Program-made: the position numbers and the translations under genes
Notes under the pieces: generated by a model
Told to the model about the DNA's origin: nothing
The model's database searches: none
The model's input: the letters and a program-made list of their open reading frames with translations, nothing else
Shown here: one piece after another, positions 1 to 7,652 of the stretch
How the letters are laid out: each line of letters starts with the position of its first letter
Numbering within the stretch: position 1 is the first letter of the stretch
Origin: JBHENW01 sp046261875
GTDB taxonomy: Bacteria; Acidobacteriota; Thermoanaerobaculia; UBA5066; Gp7-AA6
Length of the DNA: 23,408 nt
Assembly (NCBI GenBank): GCA_046261875.1
Contig: JBHENW010000084.1
Span: 1-23,408 of the forward strand
Reading direction: 5' to 3'

Positions 1-96
1 GAGCAGGCGCGCTCCCGAACGGGAAAAGGCGCGGAGGCGGCCGAGGCGGCGATCACCATGGCGACCCTCCGGCGCGCTCTCCCGGGGAAGGGCTGA
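1..96 (+). CDS. ribH: C-terminal end of 6,7-dimethyl-8-ribityllumazine synthase (partial)
   Basis: Only the last 31 codons are present, open from the first base and ending at TGA 94-96. The translated tail holds GKGAEAAEAAITMATLRRAL, which matches the usual end of lumazine synthase (a glycine-lysine-glycine turn followed by an alanine-rich helix of the type xxAALAALEMANL). This enzyme makes 6,7-dimethyl-8-ribityllumazine, the penultimate step of riboflavin synthesis in the cytoplasm. The gene lies 3 bp ahead of nusB, and ribH-nusB is a very common bacterial gene order, which supports the call. The catalytic part lies outside the window, so the identification rests on this short tail and the neighbour. 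Confidence 0.72.
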   Translation, partial: EQARSRTGKGAEAAEAAITMATLRRALPGKG

Positions 97-99
97 GCC

Positions 100-522
100 A
101 TGGGAGCCCGCCGCAAGGCCCGGGAGCTCGCCCTCCAGATGCTCTTCGAGAACGACATCGCCGGCACCGACCCGACCGAGATGTTCCGGCGGTCCGCCGA
201 TCTCCAGAGCGCCCCGGAATCCATCCGCGAGTTCGCGGAGCGGCTCGTTTCGGGCACGTTGCGCCACCGCGACGACCTCGACGCCATCATCACCCGCCAG
301 GCAGACCACTGGCGCCTCTCGCGCATGCCGGTCGTGGACCGCAACATCCTTCGCCTCGCGCTCTTCGAGCTGCTCCACGAGCCGGAGACGCCGCGTCCCG
401 TCGTCATCGACGAAGCGCTCGAGATCGCCAAGCGGTTCTCGACGCCGCGCTCTTCCCAGTTCATCAACGGAATCCTCGACGGCGTCCTCAAGTCGCGCGA
501 GGTGCGGGGGCCCGAGGCGTGA
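100..522 (+). CDS. nusB: Transcription antitermination factor NusB
   Basis: A 140-residue protein of normal NusB length. NusB binds boxA RNA together with NusE (ribosomal protein S10) and supports antitermination of rRNA operons. Family hallmarks are visible: the N-terminal RRKARELALQMLF helix (residues 4-16), the central DRNILRLALFEL segment (80-91), and the C-terminal VVIDEALEIAKRFSTPRSSQFINGILDGV block (101-129). The ATG at 100 is 3 bp after the ribH stop and is preceded by a purine-rich GGGGAAGGG stretch. The stop TGA (520-522) overlaps the GTG start of the next gene, so the three genes are probably co-transcribed and translationally coupled. Confidence 0.96.
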   Translation: MGARRKARELALQMLFENDIAGTDPTEMFRRSADLQSAPESIREFAERLVSGTLRHRDDLDAIITRQADHWRLSRMPVVDRNILRLALFELLHEPETPRPVVIDEALEIAKRFSTPRSSQFINGILDGVLKSREVRGPEA

Positions 523-1286
523 AGCGTCTCTTCCTCCCCGTCGCGCTCGCGCTGGCCGTACCCGCCGCCCGCGCGGATGAGACGGCGGTCTACCGCGCGA
601 GCGGCCCGGACGCCCGTCTGTTCGATCAGTACGACAACGACGGGTATTCCCTGTCCGTCGCGCCCGTCTCCGAGGGACGACTGGAGCTGACGGTGCGCGT
701 CAGCGACGCGCCGCTGCGAAGCCGCTCTCCGTACCCCACCGCATTCGCCCGGGACACGGCGTTGTCGCCCGCGGCGGACAGGGATGAGCTCGCGCGCCGG
801 CTCGCTTCGGGCGGCCTCCTCCAGGCCGATGCGGTCGAGCGCGTGCTGCTCGGCGTGGCCGGCCTGATCCGGTACGACCCGGATCGGAAGCGGCGGCAGG
901 ATCCCGCCGCGGTCCTGGCCTCCCGCCGGGCGCACTGCGTGGGGTTCGCCGAGCTGGCCGTGGACCTGCTGCGCCGGGTCGGAGTCCCTGCCAGGACAGT
1001 CCAGGGCGTCCTCCGGCTGCCGCGCGAAGCGGAAGGCTACGACCCGGAGATCGGCGGGGCCTACCACCGGTGGATCGAGGTCTATTACCCGGACCGGGGG
1101 TTCGTCTTCTCCGACCCGTGGGCGTCGGTCAACGGAGTGGACACGCGGTACGTTCCGTTCGCGCGCCGGTCCCTCGAGCGCCCCCGCATGCTCGTTCTGG
1201 AGTCCCTGGCGACCTCGGGGAGGCTGGCTTACGTGAGCGTGCGATCCGGGGACGCTACGGTACGTATGCGCGCACTCGCCCGGTAA
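519..1286 (+). CDS. Secreted transglutaminase-like (papain-fold) protein
   Basis: A 255-residue protein starting at a GTG that overlaps the nusB stop (GTGA). Residues 1-19 form a signal peptide (MKRLF, hydrophobic core, AARA before D20), so it is probably periplasmic or secreted. The transglutaminase-like core spans about residues 105-215. The Cys-His-Asp triad is visible: C140 in RRAHCVGFAELAVDLLRRVGVPAR, H183 in AYHRWIEVYY and D199 in FSDPW. This fold (transglut_core family) covers cysteine proteases, amidases and cross-linking enzymes acting on proteins or peptidoglycan; the sequence does not show the substrate. The final 40 residues look like a short beta-rich tail. The triad is intact, so an active enzyme is expected, but its role beside nusB is unknown. 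Confidence 0.85.
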   Translation: MKRLFLPVALALAVPAARADETAVYRASGPDARLFDQYDNDGYSLSVAPVSEGRLELTVRVSDAPLRSRSPYPTAFARDTALSPAADRDELARRLASGGLLQADAVERVLLGVAGLIRYDPDRKRRQDPAAVLASRRAHCVGFAELAVDLLRRVGVPARTVQGVLRLPREAEGYDPEIGGAYHRWIEVYYPDRGFVFSDPWASVNGVDTRYVPFARRSLERPRMLVLESLATSGRLAYVSVRSGDATVRMRALAR

Positions 1287-1465
1287 CCGTCGCCCTCGCT
1301 CGCTCCTGCGGCACATCGCCTCGCGGCATCGGCCGGATGCGGCCTCGCCGCTCGTCTGCGCCGACGCCGCTCACGCTCCCGGTGGGACGCCCGGCGAAAT
1401 GGCGTCTTGGCGAGTCCTGAACGGATCGGATCGGAACTCGGCCACTTCGTTTACGATCAGCCCGG
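1287..1465. other. Intergenic region before leuS
   Basis: This 179 bp gap has no convincing gene. It holds two small inverted repeats: GCATC-ggccg-GATGC (1326-1340) and GACGCC-9 nt-GGCGTC (1386-1406). The second is followed by only two T residues, so it is at best a weak terminator for the transglutaminase-like gene. The 3' end carries a possible leuS -10 hexamer at 1452-1457. No tRNA T-loop motif or conserved riboswitch/T-box feature was recognised. Confidence 0.5.
1452..1457 (+). promoter_or_regulatory. Possible -10 element of leuS (leaderless start)
   Basis: The hexamer TACGAT (4 of 6 matches to TATAAT) ends 8 nt before the leuS ATG. A start site 6-8 nt downstream would fall at or next to the ATG, giving a leaderless message. 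The sequence between is CAGCCCGG, without a Shine-Dalgarno. No good -35 hexamer was found at 16-18 bp. The call rests on the same arrangement at several other genes in the window. Confidence 0.3.
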
Positions 1466-3979
1466 ATGACCGACAGATTCGATCCTGCCGCCATCGACTC
1501 CAAGTGGCAGGAGCGCTGGGAAGAGCAGCGCACCGCCTACGTGGATACCGCCCGGCCGGACGGCAAGTATTACATGCTGAACATGTTCCCGTATCCGTCC
1601 GGCAGCCGCCTCCACGTCGGACACGGACGCAACTACATCCTGGGAGACGCCCTCTATCGCCGGCAGAGGATGGGCGGCAGCCGCGTGTTCAACCCGATGG
1701 GGTGGGACGCCTTCGGCCTGCCCGCGGAGAACGCTGCGATCCAGAGCGGCGTCCACCCGCGCGAGTACACCCTGGCCAACATCGCCCGGATGAAGGAGCA
1801 GCTCCGCTCGCTCGGGCTGCTCTACGACTGGTCCAAGGAGATCGCCTCCTGCGACCCGAGGTACTACCGCTGGAACCAGTGGCTCTTTCTGCGGATGTGG
1901 GAGCGCGGTCTCGCCTACCGCAAGAAGGCGCCCGTCAACTGGTGCCCAGGATGCCGCACGGTCCTCGCCAACGAACAGGTCATCGACGGCCGGTGCGAGC
2001 GCTCCGACGACCTGGTCGAGATCCGCGACCTGACCCAGTGGTTCTTCCGCATCACGGATTACGCGGAGCGCCTCCTCGCGGGGCTGGACGCGCTGGACTG
2101 GCCCGAACGCGTCAAGACGATGCAGCGCAACTGGATCGGGCGCTCGGAGGGGGCGCGGATCTTTTTCCGGGTCGAAGCGCTCGCCGACCCGATCCCCGTC
2201 TTCACGACGCGGCCGGACACGCTCCATGGCGCGACCTTCCTGGCCCTCGCGCCCGAGCACGCCGCCTCCCCGTTGCTCGCGGCCCGCTCCCCCCGCGCGG
2301 CGGACGTCTCCGCCTACATCGATCGCGCCCGGCGGGAGTCGCGGCTGGACCGGGAGGCCGAAGGCGGGCGTAAGGACGGGGTGGACACGGGGGTCGATGC
2401 GCTCAACCCGGCGACCGGCGAGAAGATCCCGGTCTGGATCGCGAACTTCGTGCTGCCCGATTACGGAACGGGCGCGATCATGGGGGTGCCGGCGCACGAC
2501 CAGCGCGACTTCGAGTTCGCGCGCGCCTTCGCTCTGCCTATCCGGCCCGTGTACCGGACTGAGGATGGCGAGCACGACCCGGCGCGGATGACCGAGGCCG
2601 TTCCGCACGGGGGCTTCCTCTACAACTCGGGCGAATGGGACGGAACCCCCAACGGGCCGGAAGCGATCCACCGCGCGATCGTCTGGATCGAGGCCAAAGG
2701 CGTCGGGAAAGGGGAGATCGGATACCGCCTGCGGGACTGGCTCATCTCGCGCCAGCGTTATTGGGGGACGCCGATCCCGGCGATCCACTGCGAGCGATGC
2801 GGCGTCGTCCCGGTTCCGGACGCGGACCTGCCGGTGCTGTTGCCCGAGGACGTCGCCTTCCGGGGCGCCGAAGGCAATCCGCTCGAGATGTCGCGGGAGT
2901 TCGTCGAGGTCCCTTGCCCGGGCTGCGGATCCGCCGCCCGCCGCGAGACCGACACGATGGACACCTTCGTGGACTCCTCCTGGTATTACCTCCGGTTCCT
3001 CAACCCCGAGGAGGAGTCGCGCATGGTGGACCCGGAGCGCGCTTCGCGCTGGATGCCGGTGGACCAGTACGTCGGCGGGATCGAGCACGCGATCCTTCAC
3101 CTGATGTACGCGCGATTCATCTGCCGGGTGCTCGTTGACCTGGGCCTCGTCGATCGCGAAGAGCCTTTCGAGCGGCTCTTCAACCAGGGAATGATCACCC
3201 GCCTGAATCCGTCGACCGGAAAGGTGGAGAAAATGTCCAAGTCGCGCGGGAACACCGTGTCGCCCGACGAACTGATCGCCCGTTACGGCGCCGACACCGT
3301 GCGCCTCTACACGCTCTTCATCGGCCCGCCGGAAAAGGAGTCCGAATGGTCGGAAGAGGGGGTGGTCGGCGCGTTCCGGTTCCTGAACCGCGTGCACGAC
3401 CTCTGCTCCGGCGTCCTGGCCCTCGGGTCCGGCCGGCCGGCGCGGGAACCGGCGGAGGCAAGGACGGCGCGAAAGTCCGCCGCTGCCGATGGGACGCCCC
3501 TGCACCGTCTCGAGCACCGCACGATCCAGCGCGTCACGGAGGACGCCGACCGATTCCATTTCCACACGGCCGTGGCGGCCCTCATGGAGTTCCAGCGGGC
3601 GATCACGGAAGCCTTCGATCAGGGGCTCGAGGAGCCGGAAACCCTCCGACGCGCCGTCGCCACCCTGCTGCGCCTCCTGCACCCGGTCGTCCCGCACATC
3701 ACCGAGGAATGGTGGGAGCGCCTGGGGGAGACGCCCGGTCTGCTCGAGACACCGTGGCCGCGGCACGACCCGGACCTGGCGCTCGCCCCCCGCGTGACCC
3801 TCGTCGTGCAGGTCAACGGAAAAGTGCGCGGGAAGCTGGACGTCGAGCGCGGGGCGGGAGAGGACGAGGCCCTCGCCCTGGCGAGGCAGGACGAAAAGGT
3901 CCGGGCCTGGGTCGCGGGGCGCACGATCCAACGCGCCATCTACGTGCCCGATCGGCTGATCAACCTCGTGGTGCAGTGA
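1466..3979 (+). CDS. leuS: Leucine-tRNA ligase (leucyl-tRNA synthetase)
   Basis: An 837-residue class I aminoacyl-tRNA synthetase of bacterial LeuRS type, slightly shorter than the common 860-880. It charges tRNA-Leu with leucine using ATP. The HIGH-type motif is HVGH at 50-53, inside the LeuRS signature FPYPSGSRLHVGHGRNYILGD (41-61). The KMSKS loop is at 589-593. The CP1 editing domain, which hydrolyses mischarged tRNA-Leu, retains TTRPDT (247-252) and D345 in GVPAHDQRDFEFA; these threonine and aspartate residues fall at the same numbers as the key editing residues of the E. coli enzyme. Two CxxC pairs (C442/C445 and C484/C487) suggest a zinc-binding insertion. The C-terminal VNGKVRGK domain, which contacts tRNA, is present. 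The stop TGA overlaps the GTG start of lptE. Confidence 0.98.
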   Translation: MTDRFDPAAIDSKWQERWEEQRTAYVDTARPDGKYYMLNMFPYPSGSRLHVGHGRNYILGDALYRRQRMGGSRVFNPMGWDAFGLPAENAAIQSGVHPREYTLANIARMKEQLRSLGLLYDWSKEIASCDPRYYRWNQWLFLRMWERGLAYRKKAPVNWCPGCRTVLANEQVIDGRCERSDDLVEIRDLTQWFFRITDYAERLLAGLDALDWPERVKTMQRNWIGRSEGARIFFRVEALADPIPVFTTRPDTLHGATFLALAPEHAASPLLAARSPRAADVSAYIDRARRESRLDREAEGGRKDGVDTGVDALNPATGEKIPVWIANFVLPDYGTGAIMGVPAHDQRDFEFARAFALPIRPVYRTEDGEHDPARMTEAVPHGGFLYNSGEWDGTPNGPEAIHRAIVWIEAKGVGKGEIGYRLRDWLISRQRYWGTPIPAIHCERCGVVPVPDADLPVLLPEDVAFRGAEGNPLEMSREFVEVPCPGCGSAARRETDTMDTFVDSSWYYLRFLNPEEESRMVDPERASRWMPVDQYVGGIEHAILHLMYARFICRVLVDLGLVDREEPFERLFNQGMITRLNPSTGKVEKMSKSRGNTVSPDELIARYGADTVRLYTLFIGPPEKESEWSEEGVVGAFRFLNRVHDLCSGVLALGSGRPAREPAEARTARKSAAADGTPLHRLEHRTIQRVTEDADRFHFHTAVAALMEFQRAITEAFDQGLEEPETLRRAVATLLRLLHPVVPHITEEWWERLGETPGLLETPWPRHDPDLALAPRVTLVVQVNGKVRGKLDVERGAGEDEALALARQDEKVRAWVAGRTIQRAIYVPDRLINLVVQ

Positions 3980-4506
3980 CCGGCCGCCTTCCGGCTCCGG
4001 CCTCCGTCGCCGCGGGAGCGCTGTGTTTTCTCGCCGGAGCCTGCGGCTATTCGCTCGTCGGGCGCAGCAGCAGTCTGCCGCCGGAAATCCGCGTCATCCG
4101 GTTCGCGACGCTCGGCAACGAGACGTCTCGCGTCGGCGTGGAGCAGCGGCTCTCCCGCGAGATCGCCCGCGAGCTGGCGACGCGCGGCCGCTTCTCCGTG
4201 CAGGCTTCGGCCGCCGGCGCCGACGCGGAGCTGACCGGGGCGGTGGCCGGCTTCGACCTCTACCCGGTGGCGTTCGACGAGGCGGGCCGGGCCCGCGAGT
4301 ACGAGGTGCGGATCACGGCCCGGATCGCGTTGCGCACGCTGCCCGCGGAGCGCGTGATCTGGCAGAACCCGAGCTACAGCTTCCGGGAGAACTACAGCTT
4401 CTCGACCAGCGCGGCGTCTTATGCGGACCGCGAGAACGAAGCGATCGACCGCGTGGGGGAGAGGTTCGCGGAGAGCCTGGTCACGGCGCTCCTCGAGGGG
4501 TTTTGA
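3976..4506 (+). CDS. lptE: LPS-assembly lipoprotein LptE
   Basis: A 176-residue lipoprotein. LptE plugs the LptD barrel in the outer membrane and helps deliver lipopolysaccharide to the surface. The GTG at 3976 overlaps the leuS stop and gives a signal peptide with a lipobox-like LAGAC, lipidated cysteine C23, followed directly by GYSLVG; a mature start CGYxLxG is typical of the family. The middle contains IRVIRFATLGNETSRVGVEQRLSREIARELATRGRF, the characteristic alpha/beta start of the LptE domain, and the end AIDRVGERFAESLVTALLEGF matches the usual C-terminal helix. The leuS-lptE order is common in Gram-negative genomes; here holA does not follow. The coding frame continues open upstream inside leuS, so the start is chosen from the lipobox and the overlap. 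Confidence 0.88.
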   Translation: MTGRLPAPASVAAGALCFLAGACGYSLVGRSSSLPPEIRVIRFATLGNETSRVGVEQRLSREIARELATRGRFSVQASAAGADAELTGAVAGFDLYPVAFDEAGRAREYEVRITARIALRTLPAERVIWQNPSYSFRENYSFSTSAASYADRENEAIDRVGERFAESLVTALLEGF

Positions 4507-4508
4507 GG

Positions 4509-4763
4509 CTAGGTCGCGGTCGCCCGCGGCTTCTTCGCCAGCCTCGACTTCAGCCGCGATGCGGCGTTCTTGTGGATGACGCCCTTGCGCCGCGCCCGGT
4601 CGATCTGCGAGTAGGTCTGCGGAAGGGCTTCGGAGCGCTCCTTCGGTTCTCCCTCGCGGTGTTTCTTGACGGCGGTGCGGAGCCGCGAGCGGACGCCGCG
4701 ATTGCGCTGCTGCCGGCTAGCCGCCTGCCGCATCCGCTTCTCGGCGGACTTGATGTTGGCCAT
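4509..4763 (-). CDS. rpsT: 30S ribosomal protein S20
   Basis: An 84-residue, strongly basic protein. The N-terminus MANIKSAEKRMRQAASRQQRNRGVRSRLRTAVKK and the C-terminal KGVIHKNAASRLKSRLAKK are classic S20, which binds 16S rRNA in the body of the 30S subunit. A good Shine-Dalgarno (AGGAG) lies about 9 nt before the ATG. The gene starts 26 bp after the cpoB stop on the same strand, so it may be read from the tol-pal transcript as well as from its own promoter. Its stop codon (4509-4511) lies 2 bp from the convergent lptE stop, leaving no room for a terminator between them. Confidence 0.97.
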   Translation of the reverse strand: MANIKSAEKRMRQAASRQQRNRGVRSRLRTAVKKHREGEPKERSEALPQTYSQIDRARRKGVIHKNAASRLKSRLAKKPRATAT

Positions 4764-4789
4764 GGGTGTTTTCTCTCCTGCTTCGGCCG

Positions 4790-5626
4790 TTAGCGGGGCT
4801 CGACGCCGATCGCGCGGAGGCGGGTCCGCGCGAGGCGGGCCTCTTCCGAGGCGGGGTGCTCGAGGATGACGTACTGGAGCTGAACGACGGCTTCCGGCTT
4901 CTGCCCGAGCTCGAGCAGCCCGTAGCCCTGCTTGAGCAGCGCGGCCGCTGCCTTGTCGCTCTGCGGCCAGCTCTTCAAGAGCCTCTCGAAAGCGACGATG
5001 GCCTCCCTGTACTTCTTCTGCGCGTAGTGGGACTCACCGATCCAGTACTGGGCGTTGTCGGACACGTCCGTGCGGGGGTAGAGGTCGAGGTACTCCTGGA
5101 AACCCTGGATTGCCAGCGTATACCGTCCCTTGGTGTAGTCCGCGTAGGCCGAGTCGTAGAGCTCCTTGGGCGACGGGCGAGCGCCTCCGCTCACGGTCGC
5201 ATCGGGCGGGCCGTCGTCCTCCGGGCCGGCCGAAGGCGCGCCGGGCGGGCTCCCGGTGGGCTGCCGCATCCGCGAGAGATCGCCCTGGTTCTCCGCGATC
5301 TGCTGGGAGAGCTGTGCGAGGCGACGGTTGGTGTCCTCGAGCTTCGCCTCGAGCCGCTCCATCTGGGTCGTCAGCTCGCCCAACCGGACGCCGGTGTCCG
5401 CGTTGGACTTGAGCAGCTGCGTCGTCTGCTGGCCGACGCTCTGGTTGAGGCGCGCGACCTCTTCCTTGCTCGAGGACTTGCGCTCGAGCGCCTGGATCTC
5501 TTTCTCGATCTCGTTCAACCGGCCGTGGAGGCCTTCGATGTCGTCCGAGGACACGCAGCCCGCGCCGCCGAGAAGGGAGAGCGCGAGCAGGACGGCGGGG
5601 CCGCGCGACAGGGAGTACCGGGACAT
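4790..5626 (-). CDS. cpoB: Tol-Pal system lipoprotein/periplasmic protein CpoB (YbgF)
   Basis: A 278-residue envelope protein that, in well-studied bacteria, links Tol-Pal constriction with peptidoglycan synthesis at division. A hydrophobic signal segment (8-22) ends in GGAGC, so C24 is a likely lipidation site, though the -3 residue is atypical. Residues about 30-120 are heptad-rich and predicted to form a coiled coil, as in YbgF trimers. A Pro/Gly/Ala linker (122-150) leads to a C-terminal TPR domain (155-275) with three repeats; ELYDSAYADYTKGRYTLAIQGF, AQYWIGESHYAQKKYREAIVAF and LKQGYGLLELGQKPEAV are recognisable. I chose ATG 5626 because it gives the signal peptide. A longer in-frame extension overlaps pal and looks non-coding. 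The start lies 5 bp after the pal stop. Confidence 0.9.
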   Translation of the reverse strand: MSRYSLSRGPAVLLALSLLGGAGCVSSDDIEGLHGRLNEIEKEIQALERKSSSKEEVARLNQSVGQQTTQLLKSNADTGVRLGELTTQMERLEAKLEDTNRRLAQLSQQIAENQGDLSRMRQPTGSPPGAPSAGPEDDGPPDATVSGGARPSPKELYDSAYADYTKGRYTLAIQGFQEYLDLYPRTDVSDNAQYWIGESHYAQKKYREAIVAFERLLKSWPQSDKAAAALLKQGYGLLELGQKPEAVVQLQYVILEHPASEEARLARTRLRAIGVEPR

Positions 5627-5631
5627 GGGCC

Positions 5632-6201
5632 TTACTTCGCGGTGATGACGAAATGCGCGCGCCGGTTCTGTTGCCAGCACTCCTCGGTGGACGCTTCGCA
5701 GCTCGGCCGCTCCTTGCCGTACGAAACGGTGCGGACGCGCGAGCCGTCCACGCCGAGCGAGACGACGTAATCCTTCGCGGCGTTGGCGCGCCGGTCCCCG
5801 AGAGCGAGGTTGTAATCCGATGTGCCGCGCTCGTCGGCGTGTCCCTCGACGAGCACCTGGATGGTGCCGTTGCGCTTGAGCCATTCCGCATTGGCTGCCA
5901 GCGTCGTGCGCGCGTCGTCGCGCAAATCGGCCTGGTCGTAGTCGAAGAACGCATCCGAGAGGTAGCCGCGGCGGTTGATCTCGTCCAGGCTTCCGGTCAG
6001 GTCCGCGCCCTCGACGTCGCGTCCGGTCTGCGGTGGAGCAGGCGGCGGGACGCGCGTCTCTGCGGGCGGCTCGGAAGCTTCCGTCGTCGGCTGGGTGTCG
6101 GGGACCGTGGTGGGGGGGCGCTTCTTGCAGCCGGCGGCGAGGGTCAGGGTGCCGGCCAGAAACAAAGCGACCGCAGTCCGTGTCGTGAACTTCCTCTTCA
6201 T
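5632..6201 (-). CDS. pal: Peptidoglycan-associated outer-membrane lipoprotein Pal
   Basis: A 189-residue lipoprotein that ties the outer membrane to peptidoglycan and interacts with TolB. The signal peptide ends in TLAAGC with C25 as the lipidated residue, followed by a Pro/Thr-rich linker (28-60). The OmpA-like domain spans about 75-188, with FFDYDQADLRDDA (85-97), the peptidoglycan-binding EGHADERGTSDYNLALGDRRANA (119-141) and the ending NRRAHFVI. Two cysteines (C168, C175) in the late loop fit the conserved pair seen in many Pal proteins. The ATG at 6201 has a strong AAGGAG ribosome-binding site; an upstream in-frame ATG at 6297 would put the signal peptide inside the protein. The 114 bp before it is the largest gap in the cluster and carries a possible promoter. 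Confidence 0.96.
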   Translation of the reverse strand: MKRKFTTRTAVALFLAGTLTLAAGCKKRPPTTVPDTQPTTEASEPPAETRVPPPAPPQTGRDVEGADLTGSLDEINRRGYLSDAFFDYDQADLRDDARTTLAANAEWLKRNGTIQVLVEGHADERGTSDYNLALGDRRANAAKDYVVSLGVDGSRVRTVSYGKERPSCEASTEECWQQNRRAHFVITAK

Positions 6202-6270
6202 TCCCTTCTCTCCTTGTGCTTCAGGATCCCGCGGTGCGCTCGAGGGCGGGCGCCCCGCGCTTCGGGCCCC

Positions 6271-6297
6271 AATATAGCAGATGACGTGCCGCGACAA
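6271..6297 (-). promoter_or_regulatory. Possible internal promoter for pal-cpoB-rpsT
   Basis: On the minus strand, TTGTCG (positions 6297-6292) is followed after 15 bp by TATATT (6276-6271), a 5/6 match to the -10 consensus. Transcription would begin near 6264, leaving a leader of about 60 nt with an AAGGAG site before the pal ATG. It lies in the only sizeable gap of the tol-pal cluster, just after the tolB stop. The spacer is 1-2 bp short of ideal. Confidence 0.42.
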
Positions 6298-6315
6298 GGA
6301 GATAGCGGCGTTGCC

Positions 6316-7626
6316 TCAAGGCATCCAGACCGGCTGCGTGTTGTGGCCGCCTTCCGTTAGCTGCCGCTTGTTCTGGCCCGACGCATCCATGGTGTAGATC
6401 TGCGTCGAGCGCCCGCGCCGGGAGGAATAGACGAGCTTCTCGCCATCCGGCGACCAGGACGGGTGGCCGTTGGAGCCTTCCGAAGTCAGCTGGACGGTCT
6501 GGCCCGTCGCGAAATCCATGACGCAGATGTTGAAGTCTCCTTCGTTGCGGCAGGCGAACGCGATCCGGGAGCCGTCCGGCGACCAGGCCGCCTCGTCGTT
6601 CCAGTTGCCCGCGAGCGACACCCGCCGCGCGCCGGTTCCCTCGGCGTCCACGACGTGGATCTGCGGGTTTCCCGACTGATCGGACGTATAGAGGAGCTGG
6701 CGGCCGGTCGGCGACCAGGCCGGGGAGGCCTCGAGGGCCCGCGTGTTGGTGATCCGGCGGGGGCTCCCCCCCGAAGCACCGACCACGAAGATGTCCGTGT
6801 TGCCGCGCGCAGACCCGGCGAAGGCGATCTGCGTGCCGTCCGGTGACAGGGCCGGGGAAGCGTTCAGCTCGAGGCCCGTCGGGACCTCCCGCTTCTCGCT
6901 TCCGTCGGGCTTCATGGTCCAGATCTGCGGGAAGAGGCGGGCATACGTCGTGTAGGCGACGCGCCCGGAGGAACCGGCGTCGGGGCTGATCGTCAGGGAC
7001 CGGTGGGCCGTCAGCCGTCGGGGACTCCGGCCGTCGAAGTCCATCCCGAAGATCTCCTTGTTCCCTTCCCGGTCCGACACGAAGACGATCGTGGAGAGGA
7101 AGAGGCCCGGCTTGCCGGTGAAGTGCCTGACGAGGTCGTTGGCCAGGGTGTGGGCCATGCGCTCCACGTAGGAGACCCCCCCCGTGTACCGGCGTCCCAT
7201 GACCATGCTCCGGGAGGCGAGGTCCCAGACGCGCGCTTCGACGACGACGCGGTCGCCGGAGATCGTGGCCCGCGTATCCACGAGCATCTCCGCTCCCGTT
7301 CCGCGCCAGCGGTCGGCGATCTCCGTCGAGGTGGGCTCGCGGACGCCGGTCGGGTAGTTGGCGGGCTCGGCAACGACGAAGACGCCGGAATACTCCGCAT
7401 CCGACCGCAGGGTCGCGGTGAAGGGCTCCGCGACGCGAGACCGCATCGCCGAGGTGCCGGGCGTGGCCAGCTCCGGAATGGCGAGGGCGAGCTTGCGCGC
7501 CGTCGGCTTGCTGATGACGAGCTCGAGCTCCTGGGGGGCCGGTGTGGGCGTCGGCCGCGTCTGGGCGACGACCGGGAAAGCGGCCGCGACGGCGGCGGCG
7601 GCAAGCAGAAGGCGGGAACCGTGCAT
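6316..7626 (-). CDS. tolB: Tol-Pal system beta-propeller protein TolB
   Basis: A 436-residue periplasmic protein of normal TolB length. TolB binds Pal and signals to the TolA/TonB-type partner in the energised Tol complex. The signal peptide MHGSRLLLAAAAVAAAFPVVA is probably cut after A21. The N-terminal alpha/beta domain covers about 33-170. The C-terminal six-bladed propeller (about 175-436) shows the repeated LSPDGTQIAF, WSPTGRQLLYTSD, WSPDGSRIAF and WSPDGEKLVYSS motifs with DIFVVGASGG and IYTMDASGQN strands between. It starts 26 bp after the TonB-like gene and has GGAG about 9 nt before the ATG. All expected blades seem to be present. Confidence 0.96.
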   Translation of the reverse strand: MHGSRLLLAAAAVAAAFPVVAQTRPTPTPAPQELELVISKPTARKLALAIPELATPGTSAMRSRVAEPFTATLRSDAEYSGVFVVAEPANYPTGVREPTSTEIADRWRGTGAEMLVDTRATISGDRVVVEARVWDLASRSMVMGRRYTGGVSYVERMAHTLANDLVRHFTGKPGLFLSTIVFVSDREGNKEIFGMDFDGRSPRRLTAHRSLTISPDAGSSGRVAYTTYARLFPQIWTMKPDGSEKREVPTGLELNASPALSPDGTQIAFAGSARGNTDIFVVGASGGSPRRITNTRALEASPAWSPTGRQLLYTSDQSGNPQIHVVDAEGTGARRVSLAGNWNDEAAWSPDGSRIAFACRNEGDFNICVMDFATGQTVQLTSEGSNGHPSWSPDGEKLVYSSRRGRSTQIYTMDASGQNKRQLTEGGHNTQPVWMP

Positions 7627-7652
7627 GCAGAGCGCTCCGTTCTTTGGGAGGG

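Noticed and set aside
1326..1406. Hairpins before leuS as a T-box or leucine leader
   Set aside because: No T-box sequence, no specifier-loop pattern and no run of leucine codons were seen; the stems are only 5-6 bp.
1457..3931. 824-codon open frame antisense to leuS
   Set aside because: leuS is certain on the other strand; long antisense frames are common at this GC content, and the product is Arg/Asp/Pro-rich without recognisable domains.
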